Shown one piece after another: positions 1 through 11,608 of a stretch of 64,000 bases of DNA (its first letter is position 1; each line of letters begins with the position of its first letter). Position numbers and translations under genes: made by a program. This stretch comes from SLRI01 sp964402505 (GTDB lineage: Bacteria > Pseudomonadota > Alphaproteobacteria > Geminicoccales > Geminicoccaceae), in NCBI GenBank assembly GCA_964402505.1, contig CAYOCP010000026.1, forward strand, positions 4,063 through 68,062, in the 5' to 3' direction. The notes under the pieces were generated by a model, which was not told the DNA's origin, made no database searches, and saw only the letters and a program-made list of their open reading frames with translations.

Positions 1-1586
1 CCGAGCGCGATCAGCGCGTCCACATACCAGAAGCTGCAGATCAAGAAGGCGTTTCCCGGCTCGCCGAAATCGTCCCGCGAGCGGTAGCGGAAGACGAACG
101 GCCCCTCCTTCAGCCGCCGCTCCACCGCCTCGACCGTGGCGATGAAGCGCGGATCGTCGCCCTTCGAGAAGCCGACCTCGTGCATCAAGAGGAGGCTCGC
201 GTCGATGTCCTCGTCGTCGAAGCTGGCGGTATAGCTGTTGAGCGCGGGGTTCCAGGCGCGCGCCTCGATCGCCGCACGGATCCGGTCGGCCCGCCCCCGC
301 CAGTGCGCCTCGCGCTCCACGAGGTCGAGCCGCGCCGCGATCCGGGCGAGCCGGTCGCAGGCCGCCCAGCACATGATGCTCGAATGGGTGTGCACCCGCG
401 CGCGTGTCCTGAATTCCCAGAGCCCCGCATCGGGCACGTCGTGCAGCTCCCACGCCTTGTCGCCCAGAACCTCGAGCCGCTCGAACGTGGCCCGGCCCGC
501 CGGCTGCCGCAGGCGACGATCGAAGAAGGCCTGGGTCGCCGCCAGGATGACGCTGCCATAGCCGTCGTGCTGATGGTGCTCGAAGGCTTGGTTGCCGATG
601 CGCACGGGCTGGTTGCCCCGAAAGCCCAGGAGGCTGTCGACCTGCCGTTCGGTCAGGCGCTTCTCCAGCCCGATGCCGTAGACCGGCTGCAGATGGCCGT
701 CATCGCTCCGGGCGACGAGGTCGGAGAGGTAGCGGAGATGGTTCTCCATGGTCTCGGCGTAGCCGAGCCGGTTGAGGGCGCGGACGACGAAGAAGGCGTC
801 GCGCAGCCAGCAGAAGCGGTAATCCCAGTTGCGTCCCTCCCCGTCCGTCTCGGGCAGCGAGGTGGTGGGCGAGGCGATGATCGCACCCGTCTCCTCGAAG
901 CTGCAGAGCTTCAGGGTGATGGCCGAGCGGATCACCGCCTCCTGCCACTCGAAGGGGATGTGCAGGCGGCCCGTAACCTGCAGCCAGTAGCTCGTGGTCC
1001 GCTCGAGAAAGTCCCTGGCCGTCTCGACGAGGCCGCTGCGCAGGCTTTCGTCGGGGCCGAGCAGCAGGACCACCGTTCCGTCCAGATGAAACGCGGTCTC
1101 GTCGAGCACGTAGGTGAGCGGCGCGTTGGTGGTCAGGCGCAGCGCCATGATGTCGTCGACGTAGCGGATGTGGTTGCTGCCGCGGGTGATCACCGGAAGC
1201 TGCGCGCCCCAATTGTAGAGCGGGCGGCAGGCGATCCTGATGCGCGGCCCCTCGCCCAAGGGCTCGACGATGCGGACGAGGGTGGTGGGCCTGAACATGC
1301 GGCCGAACTGCTCGAAGCGCGGCGCGAAGTCGATGATCCGGATGCCGGCGCCTCTGGCGTCCCGCATCTCGGTCCGCAGGATGGCCGTGTTCTCGACATA
1401 GGCCTGCTCGACATGCATGCCATCCTCGAGCTCGACCCCGAAATAGCCACGATCGCGATCACCATCGAGCAGCCGGCAGAAGATCGGCTCGCTGTCGAAC
1501 CGCGGAAAGCAGCTCCAGACGATTCGACCGTTCGCGTCGATCAGCGCGTTGATCGCGCAGTTGCCGATCAGGCCATAGTCCATCAT
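1..1586 (-). CDS. GH15 family glycoside hydrolase (glucoamylase/trehalase-like), 3' end outside window
   Basis: About 528 residues are visible before the frame runs off the left edge. The hallmark GH15 (alpha/alpha)6-barrel motif NWDYRFCWLRDA is near residues 250-262, after the N-terminal super-beta-sandwich region that begins MMDYGLIGNCAINALID. GH15 proteins hydrolyse alpha-1,4, alpha-1,6 or alpha,alpha-1,1 glucosidic bonds; bacterial members of this shape are often cytosolic glucoamylases or trehalases, and no signal peptide is visible. The start is the first of two adjacent ATG codons, 12 bases downstream of GGAGGGG. It is divergent from ygfZ across about 100 bp. Substrate cannot be decided from sequence. 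Confidence 0.9.
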   Translation of the reverse strand, partial: MMDYGLIGNCAINALIDANGRIVWSCFPRFDSEPIFCRLLDGDRDRGYFGVELEDGMHVEQAYVENTAILRTEMRDARGAGIRIIDFAPRFEQFGRMFRPTTLVRIVEPLGEGPRIRIACRPLYNWGAQLPVITRGSNHIRYVDDIMALRLTTNAPLTYVLDETAFHLDGTVVLLLGPDESLRSGLVETARDFLERTTSYWLQVTGRLHIPFEWQEAVIRSAITLKLCSFEETGAIIASPTTSLPETDGEGRNWDYRFCWLRDAFFVVRALNRLGYAETMENHLRYLSDLVARSDDGHLQPVYGIGLEKRLTERQVDSLLGFRGNQPVRIGNQAFEHHQHDGYGSVILAATQAFFDRRLRQPAGRATFERLEVLGDKAWELHDVPDAGLWEFRTRARVHTHSSIMCWAACDRLARIAARLDLVEREAHWRGRADRIRAAIEARAWNPALNSYTASFDDEDIDASLLLMHEVGFSKGDDPRFIATVEAVERRLKEGPFVFRYRSRDDFGEPGNAFLICSFWYVDALIAL

Positions 1587-1686
1587 GGGCAACGGGCCCC
1601 TCCTTCAACGCGGACCGCAAGGCACGACCCTTTACCGATCCCGGTCGAAGACCCATCTCTGGATCGTCCGACCGCGGAGATGATGA

Positions 1687-2625
1687 TTGCAAAAGATGAA
1701 GAAATCGATTGCGTCGGCCGTATTGCTCGAGAATCGTGGTTGCCTGCGGCTCACCGGCCGGGATGCGGCCTCGCTCCTGCAGGGCCTCATCAGCAACGAT
1801 CTGGACAGGATCGGGCCGGATCAGGCGATCTACACCACGCTTCTGACGCCGCAGGGCAAGTTCCTCTTCGACTTCTTCGTGCATGCCGCGGGCGAGGCCC
1901 TGGTGCTGGAGACGGCCCGGGACCGGCTGGCCGATCTCCAGCGGCGCCTGACGCTCTACCGTCTGCGCGCGGAAGTGACGATTGAACCGATCGAGCCGGA
2001 ACCCTTGGTCGCCGTGCTGTTCGGCGCTGGCGCGGGCGCAACGGCCGGGCTGCCCGACGAGGCCGGGGCGACGCGAACCGGGCAAGGGCTGACCTGGACC
2101 GTCGATCCGAGGCTTCCGGCCCTGGGCGTCTGGCTGCGCGGCACGCCGGAGATGGTCCGCCAATGGCTCGAGAGCACCGATCTCGACCTCGTCGAGCCGG
2201 CGATCTTCGCACGGCACCGCATCGCTCTCGCCGTGCCCGAGGCCGGCAGCGATCTTCTGGTCGACAAGACCATCCTGCTCGAGGCGGGACTCGACCAGCT
2301 CCGTGGCGTGGCCTTCGACAAGGGCTGCTTCGTCGGTCAGGAGCTGACCGCCCGGACCCATTACCGGGGCCTGGTCAAGCGGCGCCTTGTGCCGGTGCGG
2401 CTCGAGGACGCTTCGGTCGAGCCCGGCTTCGCCATCATGGCGGGCGAGATCGAGGCGGGTGAGATCAGGAGCGTGGCCGGCGACCTCGCCATGGCGCTGC
2501 TTCGTCTCGACCGTCTGACCAGTCCGCTCGAGGCCGGCGGCGGCCGCGTCCTACCCTGCCCGGCCTTCTGGCAGCAGGACCTCGTCGAGCGTCTGGCCCA
2601 GGCGCTCGAGCCGCAGAAAGGGTGA
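1687..2625 (+). CDS. ygfZ: YgfZ/GcvT-like folate-binding protein (Fe-S cluster maintenance)
   Basis: The 312-residue product carries the YgfZ signature KGCFVGQELTARTHYRG around residues 218-234, including the conserved Cys. Its fold is that of the aminomethyltransferase GcvT. YgfZ proteins bind tetrahydrofolate and support assembly or repair of certain Fe-S enzymes in the cytoplasm. The TTG start is 7 bases after GGAG at 1676-1679; an ATG nine bases further in is the alternative. The last 75 bases overlap the 3' end of meaB on the other strand. Confidence 0.9.
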   Translation: MQKMKKSIASAVLLENRGCLRLTGRDAASLLQGLISNDLDRIGPDQAIYTTLLTPQGKFLFDFFVHAAGEALVLETARDRLADLQRRLTLYRLRAEVTIEPIEPEPLVAVLFGAGAGATAGLPDEAGATRTGQGLTWTVDPRLPALGVWLRGTPEMVRQWLESTDLDLVEPAIFARHRIALAVPEAGSDLLVDKTILLEAGLDQLRGVAFDKGCFVGQELTARTHYRGLVKRRLVPVRLEDASVEPGFAIMAGEIEAGEIRSVAGDLAMALLRLDRLTSPLEAGGGRVLPCPAFWQQDLVERLAQALEPQKG

Positions 2626-3512
2626 GAGCGAGGGGTCGGCCTCGGCCGCGTCCAGGGCCGCGCCCAGACGCTCCAGCCCGCGCCGGCCATAGGCCTCGCG
2701 CAAGGCCGAGCGCAACCAGCCTCGGGCCTGCGTCCGGCGCCGCGTTTCGAGCCGGCCATGGACCGCCTGATGCGCCGCGTGGTCGGCGAGTGCCTGAACG
2801 AGTGCCTCGATCCCCTCCCCCGCCGCTGCCGAGATCCGAAGGACGGGCGGCCGCCAGAGGTCCGGAGCTTGAGGGGCGCGGCGCAGCGCCGCCGCGATCT
2901 CGCCTTGCGCCTTCCGCGCGGCCGCGCCGAGATCGGCCTTGCCGATCACGATGACGTCCGGGATCTCGACGATCCCGGCCTTGATGAACTGCAGGCTGTC
3001 GCCCGAGGCCGGCTGGATGGCGAGGACGACGCTGTCGGCGATCTCGCCGATCTCGACCTCCGACTGGCCGACGCCGACGGTTTCGACGAAGACGACGTCG
3101 AAGAGGGCGCGCAGCACCACCATTAGGGCCACGGTCGCGTCCGCGAGGCCGCCGAGCCGTTCGCCCGCGGCGAGCGAGCGGATGAAGACCCCCACGTCCA
3201 GGGGATCGTGGTCGAGCCGGGTGCGGTCGCCGAGCAGCGCGCCGCCGGTCCGTCGCGACGAGGGATCGACGGCGAGCACCGCGACTGTCGTGCCGGAGAT
3301 GCGGTGACGGGCGATCAGCCGGGCGAGAAGGGTCGACTTGCCGACCCCGGGCGGGCCCGTGAGCCCGACCACCCGGCCGCGCGGTGCGGCATAGGCGGCA
3401 TCCAGAAGCGACCTCTTCCGTCTTCTCCCGGCCTCGCTTTCGAGATCGGCGAGGCAGCGCGAGAGCAGGACCTTGCCGCCACCGCGAAGCTCCTCGAGCG
3501 TCGGACCCTCGC

Positions 3513-3516
<4 letters not shown>
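2551..3516 (-). CDS. meaB: Methylmalonyl-CoA mutase-associated G-protein chaperone MeaB/ArgK
   Basis: The 321-residue G3E-family GTPase has the P-loop GPPGVGKST at residues 54-62 and the MeaB motif DPSSRRTGGALLGDRTR about 25 residues later, followed by ETVGVGQSE and the base-specificity motif GKAD. MeaB loads and protects the cobalamin cofactor of methylmalonyl-CoA mutase in propionyl-CoA use; no mutase gene is in this window. The TTG start overlaps the TGA of ppdK (TTGA), so translation is probably coupled. The 3' ends of meaB and ygfZ overlap antisense. Confidence 0.92.
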
Positions 3517-6179
<2,663 letters not shown>

Positions 6180-6204
6180 CAAGGATCGTCTCCCAAGAGG
6201 ACCA

Positions 6205-8292
6205 TCAGCCCGGCGCCGCCTCCCCGATGACCGAGAAGTCGGCGATCGCACCGAGATCGTCACGCAACATGTTCAAAAGGCGCAAGCGGTTGGCCCGCAC
6301 CGCCGGTTCCCCGGCATTGACCATGACCCGATCGAAGAAGGCATCGACGAAGGGCCGAAGCCGGGCCAGTGTCGCCATCGCCGCCGCATAGTCCTCGGCG
6401 GCGAGTGCTGTGCGGATCGATCCGCGCGCGGCCAGAAGCTCCTCGTGCAGCCGCACCTCCGCCGCCTCCTCGAGCAGCGCCGGGTCGACCGGGCCGGTGA
6501 AGCGCTGGCCGTCCCGCTTCTCCTCGATCTGCACGATATTGCCGGCGCGGCGCAAGGCGGCGAGGAGATCGGCGCCGTCCGAGGAGGCGAGAAAGATCCG
6601 AAGCGCTTCGACGCGGGCCAAAAGATCGACAAGGTCGGTGCTCCGGCGGTCGCCGAAGACAGCGGCGATAAGGTCGTGCGGCACGCCGTTTTCGCGCTGC
6701 TGAACCTTCAACCGTTCGACCAGAAACTCCAGGAGTTCCCGTCTAACCCGTTGTCGAACCTCTTCTGTAAACCGCTCACGATAACCGCTGGCGTTTTGCG
6801 CGTCCTTTATGGCGCCATCGAGATCGATTCGCATTCCGCGCTCGATAATGATCCGAATGATGCCGAGTGCCGCACGCCGGAGGGCAAACGGGTCTTTGGA
6901 TCCTGTCGGCACCTGACCGATCGAAAAGAAGCCAACCAGCGTATCGAGCTTGTCCGCCAGGGAAAGTACGTTGCCAAGGGGGGTCCGCGGACAGGAGTCG
7001 CTCGGTCCCAACGGACGATAATGGTCGGTGATGGCAGAGGCTACGGACTCCGGCTTTCCCTGCAAGCGTGCATAGTAGCCTCCCATGATGCCTTGGAGCT
7101 CGGGGAACTCTCCGACCATCCCTGATACGAGATCGGCCTTGCACAATTCTGCGCATTGCCATGCGAGTTCGGGATCTTCCCCAACCGCCGTTGCAATGGA
7201 GGGTGCGAGGTGCCGCAACCGAATCCGTTTGTCGCCGAGGCTCCCGAGCGCCGCATGAAAGACCATGGCACCGAGCTTCGGCAGCAACGCCTCGAGCTTC
7301 GTGCCGATATCCTGCTCCCAGAAGAAGCGGGCATCCCAGAGCCGCGCCCGGAGCACCCGCTCGTTGCCGGCGACGATGGCGGCCCCGCCATCGGGCGCTT
7401 CGATATTGGCGACCGTGACGAAGAGCGGGGCGAGCCGTCCTTCCCCGTCCTCGAGCGCCAGGTATTTCTGGTTCGCGCGCATGGTCGTCACCAGCACCTC
7501 GGCCGGCAGCGCCATGAACTCCCTGTCGATCCGGCCGATGAGCGGCACCGGCCATTCGACGAGGCCGGCGATCTCGTCGAGCAAGCCCGGATCGGGTCTC
7601 ACCCCGAAGCCAGCGGCCTTCGCCAGATCCTGCGCCTTCGCCTCGATCACCCGGCGCCGGTCGGCGGCATCCAGCATCACCCGGCCGAGCACGAGCTGGT
7701 TGCGGTAGTCCTCGAGATCGCGAACGAGGATGGCGCCCGGCGCCATGAAGCGGTGCCCGAAGGTTTCCCGGCCGCTCTCGATCCCCGCGAAGCTGAAGGG
7801 CACGACCTCGCCGTCGAGAAGGCAGAGGATGGCGTGCAGCGGGCGCACCCAGTGCGCCTCGCCCTCGCCCCAGCGCATCGACTTGGGCCAGGGAAAGCTC
7901 TGAAGGATGCTCGGCAGCGCGCCAGCGACGATTTCCGCCGCTCGCCGCCCGGGCTCGACGAAGCTCGCGACCAGAAAGCGGCCCTTCTTGTCCTCGATCT
8001 CGCCGAGCTCGTAAGCGATCTCGCCCAGACCCTTCAAGAAGCCCTCTCGCGCCTTCTCCGGCGCATCGACGCGCGGGCCGCGCCGCTCGATGGTCCGGTC
8101 GGCCGAGACGAGCGGCAGGTCCTCGAAGGCGACCACGAGGCGCCTCGGCGTCGCATGGCGATGCGCGAGCCGGCCCCGGATGCCGCCCTCGGCCAGCGCC
8201 TTCTCGAGGCGGGCCGCGAGCTCCGCCGCCGCCGGCGCCTGCATCCCCGCCGGGATCTCCTCGGACAAAATCTCGAGCAGCAGCTCAGCCAT
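6205..8292 (-). CDS. glyS: Glycyl-tRNA synthetase beta subunit
   Basis: The 695-residue protein opens with the typical beta-subunit N-terminus MAELLLEILSEEIPAGMQ and has the full HD-like and C-terminal anticodon-binding regions. With GlyQ it forms the alpha2beta2 enzyme that charges tRNA-Gly. It overlaps glyQ by 8 bp. The reading frame is intact, but about 6690-7240 uses many A/T-ending codons (GGA, TAT, GTA, AAA, CGT, ATT) while both flanks are almost purely G/C-ending. That suggests a recombinant segment from a lower-GC donor. Confidence 0.96.
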   Translation of the reverse strand: MAELLLEILSEEIPAGMQAPAAAELAARLEKALAEGGIRGRLAHRHATPRRLVVAFEDLPLVSADRTIERRGPRVDAPEKAREGFLKGLGEIAYELGEIEDKKGRFLVASFVEPGRRAAEIVAGALPSILQSFPWPKSMRWGEGEAHWVRPLHAILCLLDGEVVPFSFAGIESGRETFGHRFMAPGAILVRDLEDYRNQLVLGRVMLDAADRRRVIEAKAQDLAKAAGFGVRPDPGLLDEIAGLVEWPVPLIGRIDREFMALPAEVLVTTMRANQKYLALEDGEGRLAPLFVTVANIEAPDGGAAIVAGNERVLRARLWDARFFWEQDIGTKLEALLPKLGAMVFHAALGSLGDKRIRLRHLAPSIATAVGEDPELAWQCAELCKADLVSGMVGEFPELQGIMGGYYARLQGKPESVASAITDHYRPLGPSDSCPRTPLGNVLSLADKLDTLVGFFSIGQVPTGSKDPFALRRAALGIIRIIIERGMRIDLDGAIKDAQNASGYRERFTEEVRQRVRRELLEFLVERLKVQQRENGVPHDLIAAVFGDRRSTDLVDLLARVEALRIFLASSDGADLLAALRRAGNIVQIEEKRDGQRFTGPVDPALLEEAAEVRLHEELLAARGSIRTALAAEDYAAAMATLARLRPFVDAFFDRVMVNAGEPAVRANRLRLLNMLRDDLGAIADFSVIGEAAPG

Positions 8293-9157
8293 GGCCGCGG
8301 CTCACGAGCCAGGCTTCCGAGCAGGCCTTGGCGAGTGCCCGCACCCGGGCGATATGCGCCTGCCGCTCGGCGACGCCGATCACGCCCCGCGCGTCGAGCA
8401 GGTTGAAGGTGTGGCTCGCCTTCAGGCACTGGTCGTAGGCCGGCAGCGCCAGCTTCCGCTCGAGCGCGCGGCGGCACTGGGCCTCGGCATCGGCGAAATG
8501 GCGAAACAGCGTCTCGGTGTCGGCGACCTCGAAGTTCCAGGTCGAATGCTCCCTCTCGGCCTGGAGGAAGACGTCGCCGTAAGTGGCCCCGGCACCGTTG
8601 AAATCGAGATCGTAGACGTTCTCGACCCCCTGCACGTACATGGCCAGCCGCTCGAGCCCGTAGGTCAGCTCGCCCGAGACCGGCCGGCAGTCGATGCCGC
8701 CGACCTGCTGGAAATAGGTGAACTGGCTGACCTCCATGCCGTCGCACCAGACCTCCCAGCCCAATCCCCAGGCGCCGAGCGTCGGGCTCTCCCAGTCGTC
8801 CTCGACGAAGCGCAGATCGTGCAGCGCCGGATCGATGCCGAGATCGTGGAGGCTCTCGAGGTAGAGCTCCTGCAGGTTCAAGGGCGACGGCTTCAGGATC
8901 ACCTGGAACTGGTAGTAATGCTGCAGCCGGTTGGGGTTGAGGCCGTAGCGGCCATCGGTCGGCCGCCGCGACGGCTGCACATAGGCCGCCTTCCAGGGCT
9001 CGGGGCCGAGGGCGCGAAGCGTGGTGGCCGGATGGAACGTCCCTGCCCCCACCTCCATGTCGTAGGGCTGCAGGATCAGGCAGCCCTGCCCCGCCCAGTA
9101 GGTCTGGAGCCGGAGGATCAGCTCCTGGAAGCTCGGCAGGGCCACGTCGCTGTTCAA
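8285..9157 (-). CDS. glyQ: Glycyl-tRNA synthetase alpha subunit
   Basis: The 290-residue protein contains class II synthetase alpha-subunit landmarks: QPYDMEVGAGTFHP near residues 34-47, QPSRRPTDGRYGLNPNR, and WEVWCDGMEVSQFTYFQQ. It provides the catalytic core for glycine activation. It is first in the glyQ-glyS-ppdK-meaB run; the next gene on the same strand is 76 bp upstream, so a promoter may lie in 9158-9233. Confidence 0.97.
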   Translation of the reverse strand: MNSDVALPSFQELILRLQTYWAGQGCLILQPYDMEVGAGTFHPATTLRALGPEPWKAAYVQPSRRPTDGRYGLNPNRLQHYYQFQVILKPSPLNLQELYLESLHDLGIDPALHDLRFVEDDWESPTLGAWGLGWEVWCDGMEVSQFTYFQQVGGIDCRPVSGELTYGLERLAMYVQGVENVYDLDFNGAGATYGDVFLQAEREHSTWNFEVADTETLFRHFADAEAQCRRALERKLALPAYDQCLKASHTFNLLDARGVIGVAERQAHIARVRALAKACSEAWLVSRGHG

Positions 9158-9233
9158 CCCGATGGTTTGCTGCGGTGCGGAACCTAATCGCTGGCGGCCG
9201 GACCGGTCAAGTGAACGGCCGCAAACCGTGGCC

Positions 9234-9509
9234 TCAAGGCTTCTTCAGAACACACTCCTTCTCGGAGCGGCAGATCGTCCCGTTCGGCACATAGGTCCCG
9301 CAATGCGGGCATTCGTAGAGCGTCTCGGCACTTCGCGGCCGCGAGCGGGCCCGCGCCTTCGGCCGCTCGACCCCGGCATAGTCGGCGGGATCGCTGATCT
9401 TGTCGCGGATCGTCTGCATGAGCTTCCAGCCCTTCCAGACGGCGACGATCAGAAGGGCGGTGAAGATCAGCTTGGAGAGCGAAAGACCGAGCATGAAGGG
9501 CGACGCCAT
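9234..9509 (-). CDS. Small membrane-anchored zinc-ribbon protein (PP0621-like)
   Basis: The 91-residue protein has one N-terminal membrane segment (KLIFTALLIVAVWKGWKLM), a basic linker, and a C-terminal treble-clef/zinc-ribbon-like element YECPHCGTYVPNGTICRSEKEC with two Cys pairs. The ATG start beginning MASPFML is chosen. An in-frame TTG 21 codons upstream has no better ribosome site. It is downstream of the S49 protease gene. Function is unknown; the resemblance to PP0621-type proteins is by layout only. Confidence 0.75.
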   Translation of the reverse strand: MASPFMLGLSLSKLIFTALLIVAVWKGWKLMQTIRDKISDPADYAGVERPKARARSRPRSAETLYECPHCGTYVPNGTICRSEKECVLKKP

Positions 9510-9605
9510 CGGGATTGGGGTTCGAGCCTGGGCACGGCAGAGGCGGCCGGCATCCTGCCAAAGTGGCGGCAATCGGCGCCCGCCGCAAGGGTCGATGGCA
9601 TCCGC

Positions 9606-10445
9606 TCAGAGCCCGAAGCGGCGCCAGCGCGCTTCCGCCTCGATCTCGGCCAGAAGCTCCGGCAGCAGCCCGGCGAGCCGCCGCTCGCCAGGGTCGGCAC
9701 CGCCCAGCCGGCGCTGCAGCCAGCCCTTCTGCCGGTTGACGACCTGCAGGCGCACCCGCTTGCCATGCCGCGCCCGGATGGTCGAGCGCAGCTCGCCGAG
9801 CCCGTCCACGAGTCCGTGCTCGATCGCCCGAAGCCCGCTCCACACCCGCCCCGAATAGAGCTCGTCGGGCGGCAGGCGGAGCTTCTTGCCGCGTCGCTCC
9901 TCGAGATGCGCCTTGAAGCTCGCGAGGATGTCCCGATGCAGCTCCGCCAGCACCTCGAGATCGCCCGGCTGCTCCGGTCGGAACGGATCGAGCAGCGCCT
10001 TTCGCGGTCCCGTCGCGTGCACCCGCCGCTCGATGCCGAGCCTCGCGATGGCACCCTCGAGGCCGAAGCCAGAGGTTATGACGCCGATCGAGCCAATGAT
10101 CGAGGAGCGGTCGACCAGGATCTCGTCGGCGGCCAGCGCCAGCCAGTAGCCGCCCGAGGCGGCGATGTCCTCGACGAAGGCGATCACCGGCTTCTTGTGC
10201 TCCTCCGCGAGGTCGCGGATGCGGCGGGCGATCAGCGACGACTGCACCGGCGAGCCGCCCGGGCTGTTGATCGCGAGGGCCACGACCGGCGCCCGCTTCA
10301 GGCCGAAGGCCCGGCCCAGCGCCGGCTCGATGGCACGAAGGGTCAAGCCGCCCCGCAAGGGCACGGTGCCGATGACACCGGTCAGGCGAACGACGGGAAC
10401 GGGCGTGCTGCGACGAAATGGCCAAAGGGACCTGTACCGGGGCAA
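9606..10445 (-). CDS. S49 family serine peptidase (SppA/SohB-like)
   Basis: The 279-residue protein shows the signal-peptide-peptidase A core: NSPGGSP (residues 60-66), nucleophile Ser97 in DIAASGGYW, and general-base Lys149 in TGPRKALLDPF. The 52-residue Ser-Lys spacing matches single-domain bacterial SppA. There is no obvious transmembrane N-terminus, unlike classical SppA. The start is TTG, nine bases after GGAGG. It lies 30 bp downstream of a methyltransferase gene and is likely co-transcribed with it. Probable role: degrading signal peptides or membrane-associated peptides. Confidence 0.9.
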   Translation of the reverse strand: MPRYRSLWPFRRSTPVPVVRLTGVIGTVPLRGGLTLRAIEPALGRAFGLKRAPVVALAINSPGGSPVQSSLIARRIRDLAEEHKKPVIAFVEDIAASGGYWLALAADEILVDRSSIIGSIGVITSGFGLEGAIARLGIERRVHATGPRKALLDPFRPEQPGDLEVLAELHRDILASFKAHLEERRGKKLRLPPDELYSGRVWSGLRAIEHGLVDGLGELRSTIRARHGKRVRLQVVNRQKGWLQRRLGGADPGERRLAGLLPELLAEIEAEARWRRFGL

Positions 10446-10475
10446 GGACGGAATCCTCCAGGGTGGCGCCGGACG

Positions 10476-11246
10476 TCAGCCTCGTTGAAGGACGCTGTCG
10501 AGATCGGCGCCATCGCGCAGGATCGCCTCGGCCTTCGCAGTGTACTTGCCATCGGCGCCGTGCAGGACAAGCCCCGGAACGAGCCGCGCCGGCCCTTTCG
10601 CACCCTTGCGGCAGCGCATCAGCACCCGCTTCGCCGGCCGACCCTCCTTCGGCCAGAGCGGCACGATCTCGATCTCGCCCGCGAGGCCGCCGAGCCCGCC
10701 CAGCACTTCCGGCAGCCGGTCGGCACGCTGGATCAGGGCGAGGCGGCCGCCCGGCCGCAGCCGCCGCAGGCAGGCCCGAAGCCAGGCGGCGATGCCGATG
10801 CCCTCGCGGTTCGCCAGCGCTTTTCTGGCATCGGGCGAGGATGGGGCGCTGGCCGGATGATGGGGCGGATTGCTCATGATCCACTCGAAGGAGCGGGCGC
10901 GGATCTCGGGAGGCGGCGCCAGAAGATCGCCCTCGACGATGGTGATCGCCCCCTCGAGGCCGTTCAGCGCCACGTTCGCCCGCGCCAGGGCCGCCGTTGC
11001 CGGATCGATCTCGAGGCCGAGGAGGGTGATGCCCGGAGCACGGCGCCCGAGGCACAAGGAGGCAGCACCGACGCCCGTGCCGGCCTCGAGCACACAAGCG
11101 CCGCCTCCGGCCGGAACGGCGGCGGCGAGCAGCACCGGATCGATTGCGGCGCGATAGCCATGCCGTGGCTGACGAATCAGCAGCCTGCCGCCCAGCAGCC
11201 GGTCGGCGGTCCACCCTCCTTCGTCGACCCCCTGATCTCCGCGCAT
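10476..11246 (-). CDS. Class I SAM methyltransferase, TrmN6/YfiC-like (tRNA1(Val) A37 N6-type)
   Basis: The 256-residue protein has SAM motif I (VLEAGTGVGAASLCLG), an acidic motif II (LLGLEIDPATA) and the N6-adenine catalytic motif IMSNPPHH, as in YfiC/TrmN6 enzymes that methylate adenine 37 of tRNA1(Val). The ATG start at MRGDQG overlaps the upstream gene stop (TGATG), which argues against the longer frame reading 140 codons further upstream. Substrate is inferred from the NPPxH-type motif, not proven. Confidence 0.85.
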   Translation of the reverse strand: MRGDQGVDEGGWTADRLLGGRLLIRQPRHGYRAAIDPVLLAAAVPAGGGACVLEAGTGVGAASLCLGRRAPGITLLGLEIDPATAALARANVALNGLEGAITIVEGDLLAPPPEIRARSFEWIMSNPPHHPASAPSSPDARKALANREGIGIAAWLRACLRRLRPGGRLALIQRADRLPEVLGGLGGLAGEIEIVPLWPKEGRPAKRVLMRCRKGAKGPARLVPGLVLHGADGKYTAKAEAILRDGADLDSVLQRG

Positions 11247-11548
11247 CAGCGAGGCGGCAGCGCGGCCGCAGCCGCTTCCAGAATCCGCCGGGCGCGCCAT
11301 GCATCCTCCTCCGCCACCAGCAGGCGACGCTCGATGGCGCCGATGCTGCCCTCGACGCCGCTCGTGTGCTGATCGAGAAGAAGTGAAGGGATCCCCGCTG
11401 CGCGCAGCATGGCCTCCGCCCAGGACAGGTGGACCAGATCGTTGCTGCGCACCAATTCTACCAGGATGCGACCATCCGTCGAAGCCTGCTCCGCAAGTGT
11501 CTGGTTTGCCAGAGCCGAAGGCGGCGTGGTAGCTAGCGCCGCGGGCAT
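11246..11548 (-). CDS. DUF2007 domain protein
   Basis: The C-terminal ~70 residues match the DUF2007 pattern: VELVRSNDLVHLSWAEAML, then AGIPSLLLDQH and LLVAEEDAWRARRIL. DUF2007 is a small ferredoxin-like-fold domain of unclear, possibly signal-related role. Relatives usually begin close to the ELVRSND segment, so the ~28 N-terminal residues here (MPAALATTPPS onward) may be overcalled; no good ribosome site is seen. Its stop overlaps the methyltransferase start, and it is divergent from the polyprenyl synthase. Confidence 0.75.
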   Translation of the reverse strand: MPAALATTPPSALANQTLAEQASTDGRILVELVRSNDLVHLSWAEAMLRAAGIPSLLLDQHTSGVEGSIGAIERRLLVAEEDAWRARRILEAAAAALPPR

Positions 11549-11608
11549 TGGCAAGCGGTCCATCCGGAAGGCCGCGCGTGCCCGCTTGTGGACTGGAGTA
11601 CGCCTTTG

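Noticed and set aside
180..1985. Plus-strand 601-codon open frame opposite the GH15 gene
   Set aside because: It is the antisense shadow of the GH15 frame, rich in Arg/Pro/Ala/Asp with no motif, while the minus frame has the GH15 signature.
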